The position numbers and the translations under genes were made by a program. Shown here piece after piece: positions 58,801-64,000 of a stretch of 64,000 bases of DNA (position 1 is the first letter of the stretch; every line of letters starts with the position of its first letter). Source of the stretch: JABDJX01 sp039942715 (GTDB taxonomy: Bacteria; Pseudomonadota; Alphaproteobacteria; Rhodobacterales; Rhodobacteraceae). The stretch spans positions 372,001 to 436,000 of the forward strand of contig JBDVBY010000007.1 of assembly GCA_039942715.1 (NCBI GenBank), given 5' to 3'. The notes beneath the pieces were generated by a model. The model saw only the letters and a list, made by a program, of their open reading frames with translations. It ran no database searches and was not told the origin of the DNA.

Positions 58801-59249
58801 CGCGGCTTTTGACGCAATCGCGTGCAAAGGCTGAAGAGACCTTTGAGGGAGATATCGCGCTCAAATTCCACTTGGCTCCGCCACTTTTGGCGAAGACCGG
58901 GGCAGATGGGCGCCCCATTAAGCGTGACTATGGCGCTGGAATGGCGCGCCTTTTTCCGCTGATGGCCAAGATGAAAGGCCTGCGCGGTACGCCGTTTGAT
59001 CCCTTTGGGTATACAGCCGAGAGGCGGATGGAGCGGCGCTTAATCAAACAATACCGGCGCGACATGGCAGAGGTGCTGAAAACTCCGGAGCAAAATTTGG
59101 AAGCAGCCGTTGCCTTAGCAGAACTGCCGTTGCAAGTGCGCGGGTTTGGTCCGGTGAAAGAGGCGAATGCCGAGGCTGCCGAAAAGCGACGCGCAGAGTT
59201 GTTGGCGGCGTTCCGCGCGGGCGATATGAAAACACCGGAAGCGGCCTAA
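55833..59249 (+). CDS. Fused indolepyruvate:ferredoxin oxidoreductase
   Basis: This 1138-residue enzyme converts aryl pyruvates from aromatic amino acids to aryl-acetyl-CoA, passing electrons to ferredoxin. Part 1 (to about 400) is the pyrimidine/alpha region (YVTGYRGSPLGAVDQ). Next is the thiamine pyrophosphate domain with YFCSGCPHNTSTKVPEG and GGEGANWIGEAPF (near 475). A ferredoxin segment TDICEGCGDCGVQSNC lies near 633-648, with further cysteines in SSCNKDFSCLKGFC. The gamma domain starts at VITGVGGTGVVTIGAV (near 720), and a helical tail closes the chain. ATG 55833 is preferred to GTG 55818. Confidence 0.92.
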   Translation: MAKNDVSLHDKYDLTKDQVLLNGTQALVRLMLAQSARDRAAGLNTAGYVTGYRGSPLGAVDQQMTLARADLAQADITFQPGLNEDLAATAVWGTQQAELRGEGTHDGVFSLWYGKGPGVDRSGDAFRHANMAGSSAHGGVLMAMGDDHTGESSTTCHQSDWALMDAYIPILSPAGVQEILDFGHYGYALSRFAGVWAGLKLMKDTVEVTSVVDGRPDRMSFVTPQNFEMPDGGLNIRLNDHWIPQEERLITHKRYAAEAFARANGMDRRVWGKPGAKIGLVAAGKNWLDTAHALRLLGIDEDQAERLGITTYKIGQTFPMDMRSFNEWAEGLDLIVVVEEKRKLIEVQIKEAIFDERAGRRVYGWHKGGAGRMAHDELFPTHFALDPVMVAEKLGEILIEEGRGTDELRARLEQVRGALVSENASDVATRLPYFCSGCPHNTSTKVPEGSRAYAGIGCHIMALWMDRETSGYTHMGGEGANWIGEAPFSKRDHVFQNMGDGTYNHSGLMAVRAALASDANITYKILYNDAVAMTGGQTNDGELPPERIARELIAAGVQELAVVFDDKEEPRRGDFPSEVTWHSRDELPQVQARMTQVKGVSAILFIQTCAAEKRRRRKRGSFPNPDQRVFINTDICEGCGDCGVQSNCVSIVPVETELGRKRAIDQSSCNKDFSCLKGFCPSFVTVEGGTLRKGEGMMSLDTGGLSDPDLPTINGTHSVVITGVGGTGVVTIGAVMAMAAHLDGKGVGMMEMAGLAQKGGAVHIHCRISNAPEDISAIRVALGECDTLIGGDLLVSAGRKTVGLLNSTSQAVVNTHEIITGDFTRDTEFSIPGEDLQLSLERRLQGRLAVFDAFALADTVMGDAIYSNMILLGASWQLGQIPLSHATLREAISLNGAKVDENQRAFEVGRWAAVNGDEVAKLTASNVIDLPKTIEEKIAFRADHLTAYQGARLAKKYRKLVDRVEDARLKEAVAKGFHKVLAYKDEYEVARLLTQSRAKAEETFEGDIALKFHLAPPLLAKTGADGRPIKRDYGAGMARLFPLMAKMKGLRGTPFDPFGYTAERRMERRLIKQYRRDMAEVLKTPEQNLEAAVALAELPLQVRGFGPVKEANAEAAEKRRAELLAAFRAGDMKTPEAA

Positions 59250-59310
59250 CCAAGATGGACTTTTGCCCAGCCAAAGCCTATCCCGACGCTTAAGCAAAAA
59301 GGCGCAGGCG

Positions 59311-60123
59311 ATGGCGGTTGGTATTTTCGATAGCGGTCTTGGCGGGTTAACCGTTCTGCAGGCAGTCAAAGAGACGCTGCCTGATGTGCCTGTCGTTTAT
59401 CTGGGCGACAATGCGCACACGCCTTATGGCACGCGCGATGCCGATGACATTTACGATCTGACCACCAAAGGCGTGGAGCGGCTTTTCGAGGCTGGTTGCG
59501 ACTTGGTGATTTTGGCGTGCAACACGGCCAGTGCGGCGGCGTTGCGGCGGATGCAAGAGTCTTGGGTGCCAACGGACAAGCGGGTTTTGGGTGTGTTTGT
59601 GCCGCTGATTGAAGCTTTGACAGAGCGCGAGTGGGGCGATAACTCGCCGCCGCGCGAAGTGGGCGTGAAGCATGTTGCGCTTTTTGCGACGCCGGCTACG
59701 GTGCGTAGTCGCGCGTTCCAGCGCGAACTCGCCTTCCGCGCAGTGGGCGTGGACATCGAAGCGCAGGCCTGCGCGGGAGTCGTTGATGCGATCGAGGAAG
59801 GCGACATGATTTTGGCCGAAGCTTTGGTCAAAAGCCATGTGGAGGCCTTGGTCCGCAAGATGCCGAACCCCGATGCGGCGGTGTTGGGATGCACGCACTA
59901 CCCAATTGTCGAGGACATTTTTCGCGCAGCTTTGGGCGATCAGGTGAAAGTGTTCTCGCAGCCCGACTTGGTAGCGGCGAGCCTTGCAAACTATCTTGAG
60001 CGGCGCCCTGAAATGGCGGGCTCTGGGGCGGTGTCGATGTTCTTGACCACCGGTGATCCGGGGCGTGTGAGCGATCAAGCCACGCGGTTTTTGCGACGAC
60101 GGGTCGATTTTCACGCTGCATAA
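59311..60123 (+). CDS. murI: Glutamate racemase
   Basis: MurI supplies D-glutamate for peptidoglycan. The 270-residue protein has Asp7 in GIFDSGLGGLTVL, the two catalytic cysteines Cys70 (LACNTASA) and Cys194 (GCTHYPI) and His196. I start at ATG 59311 (MAVGIFDSG); an in-frame reading from 59263 adds 16 unlikely residues. It lies 61 bases after the oxidoreductase gene and 57 before argC. Confidence 0.95.
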   Translation: MAVGIFDSGLGGLTVLQAVKETLPDVPVVYLGDNAHTPYGTRDADDIYDLTTKGVERLFEAGCDLVILACNTASAAALRRMQESWVPTDKRVLGVFVPLIEALTEREWGDNSPPREVGVKHVALFATPATVRSRAFQRELAFRAVGVDIEAQACAGVVDAIEEGDMILAEALVKSHVEALVRKMPNPDAAVLGCTHYPIVEDIFRAALGDQVKVFSQPDLVAASLANYLERRPEMAGSGAVSMFLTTGDPGRVSDQATRFLRRRVDFHAA

Positions 60124-60180
60124 AGTTGCAGCGGCTTCCCCAACGTCTTACATCTCAATGAAATCAAAGGAGTGGGCACA

Positions 60181-61209
60181 ATGTCCCATAAAATCGCTAT
60201 TCTCGGCGCAAGCGGCTACACAGGTGCCGAACTTGTCCGCCTGATCGCCACGCATCCGTCGTTTGAAATCGCGGCGCTTTCCGGGGATCGCAAGGCCGGC
60301 CAAGCGATGGTGTCGGTCTATCCGCATCTGCGTCATCTCGGGCTACCGGATTTGGCGCGCATCGAAGATATCGATTTCGCTGGCATTGACATGGTGTTTT
60401 GCGCGCTGCCGCACGCCACGTCGCAAGCGGTTATTCCGGGACTGCCTGAGCATGTGAAGATCGTTGATCTTTCGGCTGACTTTCGGCTGCGCGATGGAGA
60501 TGCCTACGAGACGTGGTATGGCAAACCGCACAGCGCTTTGGAGATGCAGAAAGAGGTCGTCTACGGGCTGACCGAGTTTTATCGCGATGAGATCAAAGAT
60601 GCGCGGTTTGTGGCGGGCACAGGATGCAATGCGGCGACAGGTCTTTACGCGCTCTTGCCTTTGGTTAAGGCGGGCGTTGTCGATTTGGACGACATTATTA
60701 TGGATCTGAAGGCCGCAACGTCAGGGGCGGGACGGTCGTCCAAGGAATTTCTATTGATGTCAGAGCTTTATGATAGCGCGAAACCTTACTCGATGGGCGG
60801 CACCCACCGGCATCTAGGGGAGTTTGATCAGGAGCTTTCCAAGGCTGCGGGCCGCGATGTGCGCGTGATGCTCTCGCCGCATTTACTGCCTGCGACGCGG
60901 GGAATTGTGATGACGTCTTATGTAAAGGGTGACGCCGAGGCAGTGCACAATGCCTTGGCGAGGGCATATGCGGATGAGGTGTTTATCCACGTGCTTCCCA
61001 TGGGCGAGGTGCCGCAGATGAAAGACACCCGTGCTTCGAACTATTGCCATATTGGCGTGGTTGGCGACAGGATTTCCGGGCGGGCGACCGTGGTGGCAAC
61101 GCTCGATAACCTGACAAAAGGATCGTCAGGGCAGGCGTTGCAGAATGCCAATCTGATGCTAGGTCTTGATGAAACCACAGGGCTTTTGGCGGCCCCTGTT
61201 TTCCCATGA
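60181..61209 (+). CDS. argC: N-acetyl-gamma-glutamyl-phosphate reductase
   Basis: ArgC is the third enzyme of arginine synthesis, reducing N-acetylglutamyl phosphate with NADPH. The 342-residue protein starts with the Rossmann loop IAILGASGYTGAELVRL and has Cys149 in AGTGCNAATG as active-site nucleophile; the later GRSSKEFLLMSEL and GGTHRHLGEFDQEL segments fit the family. ATG 60181 has AAAGGA nine bases upstream; a GTG three codons earlier is less likely. The ccmE gene follows 7 bases later. Confidence 0.95.
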   Translation: MSHKIAILGASGYTGAELVRLIATHPSFEIAALSGDRKAGQAMVSVYPHLRHLGLPDLARIEDIDFAGIDMVFCALPHATSQAVIPGLPEHVKIVDLSADFRLRDGDAYETWYGKPHSALEMQKEVVYGLTEFYRDEIKDARFVAGTGCNAATGLYALLPLVKAGVVDLDDIIMDLKAATSGAGRSSKEFLLMSELYDSAKPYSMGGTHRHLGEFDQELSKAAGRDVRVMLSPHLLPATRGIVMTSYVKGDAEAVHNALARAYADEVFIHVLPMGEVPQMKDTRASNYCHIGVVGDRISGRATVVATLDNLTKGSSGQALQNANLMLGLDETTGLLAAPVFP

Positions 61210-61216
61210 GGGTGCG

Positions 61217-61666
61217 ATGAAGGGTCTGAAAAAACAACGACGCATTCAAATTCTAGCACTTGCGGGCGTTTGCATCGCGGGTGTTTTGGGCATTCTGGCT
61301 CTGTTGCCTGATGACGCGTTTCAGTTTTTCCGCTCTCCCAGCGAAGTGCTTGCCGCTCCCCCCGGAGAGCGGGAGTACTTCCAGCTTGGCGGACTTGTTT
61401 TGGAAGGCTCGATGAGTGAAACGCGCGGTGTTTCGTTTGATTTCGTGATTTCCGACGGCAATGCGCAGGTGCCGGTAACCTACGTTGGTGGCGATCCTGC
61501 TCCTGATCTTTTTGGCGAAGGGCAGGGAACAATCGTCAAGGGCTACTACGTCAACGGCATCTTTGAAGCCTCTGAATTACTTGCAAAACATGACGAAACC
61601 TACATGCCCGCCGAAGTGATCGATGCGCTGAAAGAACAAGGCGTTTATCAGGACCCGAACGGCTAG
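61217..61666 (+). CDS. ccmE: Cytochrome c maturation heme chaperone CcmE
   Basis: CcmE carries heme covalently in the periplasm to the CcmFH lyase. The 149-residue protein has a basic N-terminus, one membrane anchor (about 11-30), an OB-fold domain, and the heme-binding His125 with Tyr129 in LLAKHDETYMP. The start is ATG 61217 behind GAGGG. The gene that usually works with it, ccmF, lies 2 kb downstream after the endolysin-holin cassette. Confidence 0.95.
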   Translation: MKGLKKQRRIQILALAGVCIAGVLGILALLPDDAFQFFRSPSEVLAAPPGEREYFQLGGLVLEGSMSETRGVSFDFVISDGNAQVPVTYVGGDPAPDLFGEGQGTIVKGYYVNGIFEASELLAKHDETYMPAEVIDALKEQGVYQDPNG

Positions 61667-61724
61667 TTTCACTCCCGTTAACGCCTTTGCACAACCCTGA
61701 TGGCTGCTAATAAAGGCGGCCTCC

Positions 61725-62336
61725 ATGCAAAGCGTCACAACGATTGCCAGCGAAATTATCGCCCGTGAGGGTGGCTATGTGAACGATCCGGACGATCCGG
61801 GCGGCGCCACAAATTTCGGGGTGACCATTCACACAATGCGCCGCCTTGGGCTCGATCTGACCGGCGATGGTCGGGTGACAAGTGCCGATGTCCGTCAGCT
61901 TTCGCGCGAGCAGGCGCGGCGGATTTTCGTCGATCACTACTTTCATGCCCCCCACATTTCGGACCTTCCCGAAGTGCTTCATGCAACTGTGTTTGACATG
62001 CAGGTGAATGCGGGTGCGAACGCGGTGAAAATTCTACAGCGGTTGATCACACGGATGGGCTTTCCTGCGCGGGCTGATGGTCAAATTGGACCCAAGACAA
62101 GTCAGGCGACACGACAGGCGGCGTTGGCGGCGCCCAACCACATCGCAGATGCTTACGGCATCGCACGGCGCAACTACTACTACGCTTTGGCGGATCGCCG
62201 TGTGGCCAGCCGCAAATATGCCCGGCGTCGCGATGGTGGTAAGGGCGGGTGGATCACGCGGGCCGAAGCGTTCATTTCAAATCGTTTTCATCTGAGCGAC
62301 GCAGCCCACGCACGGCGGGTGTCCTCATGGGGATAA
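61725..62336 (+). CDS. Holin-associated N-acetylmuramidase (GH108-type endolysin)
   Basis: The 203-residue protein begins with the family signature IIAREGGYVNDPDDPGGATN, where the glutamate of EGGY is the expected catalytic acid, then FGVTIHTMRRLG and an FDMQVNAGANAVKILQ segment; a peptidoglycan-binding C-terminal part follows (ADGQIGPKTSQATRQA). It cuts MurNAc-GlcNAc bonds once released to the periplasm. There is no signal peptide, so it depends on the holin encoded next, whose start overlaps by 10 bases. Such a pair lyses cells to free gene transfer agents in Rhodobacter capsulatus. Confidence 0.9.
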   Translation: MQSVTTIASEIIAREGGYVNDPDDPGGATNFGVTIHTMRRLGLDLTGDGRVTSADVRQLSREQARRIFVDHYFHAPHISDLPEVLHATVFDMQVNAGANAVKILQRLITRMGFPARADGQIGPKTSQATRQAALAAPNHIADAYGIARRNYYYALADRRVASRKYARRRDGGKGGWITRAEAFISNRFHLSDAAHARRVSSWG

Positions 62337-62914
62337 TCGGTGACATTTTGGGCGTGATCTTTGGCGGTGGGCGCAACACCATTGCCGAAACAGTCGAGGT
62401 CTTTCGCCCTAACGCTGAAGCGCAAGCAACGCGCGATGCATCGCGTGAGGCGGCGGCTTTGGCGCAGTTTGCAGCCGAGTTTGCTGTGCAGCGTCAGGGC
62501 TTTTTTGACCGCTTCATGGATGGGTTGAACCGGCTACCGCGTCCGATGCTGGCGCTTGGCACGCTAGGTTTGTTCGTGGCGGCGATGGCCGATCCGGTGT
62601 GGTTTGCCCAACGTATGCAAGGAATTGCGCTCGTGCCCGAGCCGCTTTGGTGGTTGATGGGCGCGATTGTGTCGTTCTATTTCGGTGCACGTCATCAAAC
62701 CAAGACGCAGGATTTTCAAAAAGGTTTGAGCGCGACTTTGGCGCGTACGCCGCAGATTGCCAAAAACATCCGCGCGCTTGAAGCGTTGCAGAGTGGCGCG
62801 ACACCAGACGCTGAAGCAGAAGTGATTGCTGCCCCCAATGCCCCCATCAACGAAGACATAGGCTACGACGAGCACGAAAACGCCGCACTTGATGAGTGGA
62901 GAGCAAAATCATGA
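62327..62914 (+). CDS. Holin of the 3-TM gene-transfer-agent family
   Basis: The 195-residue protein has an N-terminal amphipathic part (GIIGDILGVIFGGG), a long charged helix (NAEAQATRDASREAAALAQF) and two clear membrane helices in the centre (MLALGTLGLFVAAMADPVWF and LWWLMGAIVSFYFGARH), then an acidic C-terminal tail. It matches the GTA_holin_3TM family. Start ATG 62327 overlaps the endolysin stop; a longer frame from 62249 lies in the endolysin gene. It should form membrane lesions that release the muramidase. Confidence 0.88.
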   Translation: MGIIGDILGVIFGGGRNTIAETVEVFRPNAEAQATRDASREAAALAQFAAEFAVQRQGFFDRFMDGLNRLPRPMLALGTLGLFVAAMADPVWFAQRMQGIALVPEPLWWLMGAIVSFYFGARHQTKTQDFQKGLSATLARTPQIAKNIRALEALQSGATPDAEAEVIAAPNAPINEDIGYDEHENAALDEWRAKS

Positions 62915-63090
62915 GCGGCGATCTTCTGGTCAAGTTGGTCGCGGATCATGGCCCTTGGGTGATCTTGGTGTTTTTCCTGCTGTGGCGCGACGCTGAAAAG
63001 GACCGCGCCACTCGCGCCATTTTGGACAAGAACGCCACTGTGTTGACTGAAATCACAACAGTGATCCGCGAACGGATGCCAAGAAATTGA
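62911..63090 (+). CDS. Small membrane protein in the lysis cassette (59 aa)
   Basis: The 59-residue protein starts at ATG 62911, overlapping the holin stop by 4 bases. It has one membrane helix (LVADHGPWVILVFFLLWR) and then a charged helix (DAEKDRATRAILDKNATVLTE, in part) rich in Lys, Asp and Arg. The overlap suggests it belongs to the holin unit, perhaps as a partner or antiholin-like modulator, but this is only inferred from place and size. Confidence 0.75.
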   Translation: MSGDLLVKLVADHGPWVILVFFLLWRDAEKDRATRAILDKNATVLTEITTVIRERMPRN

Positions 63091-63098
63091 GATCGACG

Positions 63099-63227
63099 AT
63101 GACGACAAGAATCTGGCTTTTGCTGTGGAATATTTTGCGGGGAAGACGGCTCTCGCGTTCCATCGAAATTAACAAATGTGCAGCTGACGATCTAGACGCT
63201 GCTCTGCGAGAGGTAACTCGAAAATGA
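63099..63227 (+). CDS. Very small conserved-looking protein (42 aa)
   Basis: This frame runs from ATG 63099 to TGA 63227 and is too short for usual length cut-offs. The product starts MTTRIWLLLWNILRGRRLSR and ends with a helical NKCAADDLDAALREVTRK. The AADxLDAALREV pattern and an N-terminal Trp/Leu-rich basic part look like short proteins I recall from other Roseobacter genomes at this site. Its stop overlaps the ATG of the next gene (ATGA), which supports that it is translated. Function unknown. Confidence 0.6.
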   Translation: MTTRIWLLLWNILRGRRLSRSIEINKCAADDLDAALREVTRK

Positions 63228-63646
63228 CTAAACCCGTCGCCCTTTTGGCTGTGACTATGCTGACGTTTTTGATGTCGTTCACAGTGTTGGGATATCGCAC
63301 CACTTATGTGATCGGCTACGGCGCCTTCACTTTGATGGCCGTCACCATTTCACTCACATTTGTTTGGCTTTGGATTCGCCGCGCCACGCCGTTGGCGATG
63401 GGTATGGCGTTCAGTTGGGCCGGGGCCGCTAGCGTGATGGGCTGGTGGTGGCTTTACAACGTCTTTCATGCGCCAACTTGGATGCAAGACAGTCAGGTTT
63501 TGTTCCCATTCCTGTCGGTCTACTTCCTTGGGGCGGTGTTACATTTTGAGGTTATTGCGCACTCTTTTGGGGCGCGAAAGTGGAGCTATCTTGTTCCGAT
63601 CGCATTGTGCGTATTCACGTCGGTTCTGATTTTTCGCATGACCTGA
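63224..63646 (+). CDS. Four-helix membrane protein of unknown function
   Basis: The 140-residue protein is nearly all hydrophobic with four predicted helices: VALLAVTMLTFLMSFTVLGY, FTLMAVTISLTFVWLWI, MAFSWAGAASVMGWWWLY and VPIALCVFTSVLIF. Trp and His residues near the membrane surface are frequent, but no heme-binding pattern is clear. It starts in the stop codon of the previous small gene and lies 66 bases before ccmF. A link to lysis or to cytochrome maturation is possible by place only. Confidence 0.72.
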   Translation: MTKPVALLAVTMLTFLMSFTVLGYRTTYVIGYGAFTLMAVTISLTFVWLWIRRATPLAMGMAFSWAGAASVMGWWWLYNVFHAPTWMQDSQVLFPFLSVYFLGAVLHFEVIAHSFGARKWSYLVPIALCVFTSVLIFRMT

Positions 63647-63712
63647 TCACGCCCTTGCGACCAAGCGCCTCGTGGCCTTGGACTGTCGAAGCCGACGCGC
63701 TATCATTGGCAC

Positions 63713-64000
63713 ATGTTAGTAGAGCTTGGACATTTCACCCTTCTTTTGGCGCTTGTCATAGCGTGCCTGCAGACAGTTTTACCGCTGGTGGGCGCGCACA
63801 ACGGCTGGCGCTCTTGGATGGCCGTGGGCTCGCCTGCAGCTTTGGCGCAAGCGGTGTTGTTGATGTTTTCGTTTTGCGCGCTGACCTATGCCTTTGTGAC
63901 CTCTGATTTCTCGGTCCGGCTGGTCACGCTGAATTCTCACACCGACAAACCGATGCTTTATAAAGTGACGGGCGTGTGGGGCAACCACGAGGGGTCGATG
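63713..64000 (+). CDS. ccmF: Heme lyase subunit CcmF (partial, N-terminus)
   Basis: The first 96 residues of CcmF are visible before the window ends. They begin MLVELGHFTLLLALVIACLQ, with three membrane helices, and reach YKVTGVWGNHEGSM, the conserved entry to the tryptophan-rich heme-handling region. CcmF with CcmH attaches heme from CcmE to apocytochrome c. ATG 63713 is the family start; I see no strong Shine-Dalgarno. Confidence 0.93.
   Translation, partial: MLVELGHFTLLLALVIACLQTVLPLVGAHNGWRSWMAVGSPAALAQAVLLMFSFCALTYAFVTSDFSVRLVTLNSHTDKPMLYKVTGVWGNHEGSM

Overview
The window reads as chromosomal DNA of a marine alphaproteobacterium of the Roseobacter group (Rhodobacteraceae). The evidence is gene order typical of that family: nagZ-scpA-scpB; DUF177-rpmF-plsX-fabH-ihfA-merR; DUF2484-murB-ddl-ftsQ-ftsA-ftsZ; lpxC-bamD-recN; and argC-ccmE-endolysin-holin-ccmF. 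There are four tRNA genes, no rRNA, no CRISPR array and no intact insertion sequence. Almost all of the sequence is coding, with many 4-bp ATGA or GTGA start/stop overlaps.

Layout. 0-6 kb: end of a probable SPOR-domain protein, nagZ, scpAB, a 48-residue protein, an acetyltransferase, a tandem HD-GYP protein, a double-length dCTP deaminase and tRNA-Pro. 6-11 kb (mostly minus): MerR regulator, ihfA, fabH, plsX, rpmF, DUF177, then bamE and msrB converging. 11-16.6 kb: olsB, a 4 x 11-bp tandem repeat, uup, an uncharacterised gene coupled to speD, and rplM-rpsI. 16.8-28.9 kb: tRNA-Asn, metallo-hydrolase, orphan histidine kinase, H-NS-like protein, a CAU tRNA, purMN, rnd, an AbrB-family membrane protein, a lipoprotein, sufE, DUF1638 plus a corrinoid protein, a radical SAM protein behind a LexA-type box, and an MltB-type transglycosylase.

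29.2-38.0 kb is an accessory catabolic block. On the minus strand it has a MurQ-like etherase, a binding protein, two permeases, a Gfo/Idh oxidoreductase and an ABC ATPase. Diverging on the plus strand are a GntR/UTRA regulator, a SIS-domain deaminase-type protein and CutC. It looks like uptake and breakdown of an amino sugar, perhaps derived from peptidoglycan, but no sugar kinase or deacetylase is present.

38.1-53.4 kb: tRNA-Gly is followed by what looks like the first third of a large adhesin, cut off at about 39.32 kb. The cell-division cluster then begins abruptly with two DUF2484 genes, without the expected murG-murC, so a rearrangement point is likely here. A TadG/TadE-like trio sits between ftsZ and lpxC. 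53.5-64 kb: a stand-alone homocysteine methyltransferase (probably one piece of a split methionine synthase, with the corrinoid protein at 25.8 kb as another), a LysR regulator divergent from a fused indolepyruvate:ferredoxin oxidoreductase, murI, argC, and ccmE and ccmF separated by an endolysin-holin cassette of the type used for gene transfer agent release.
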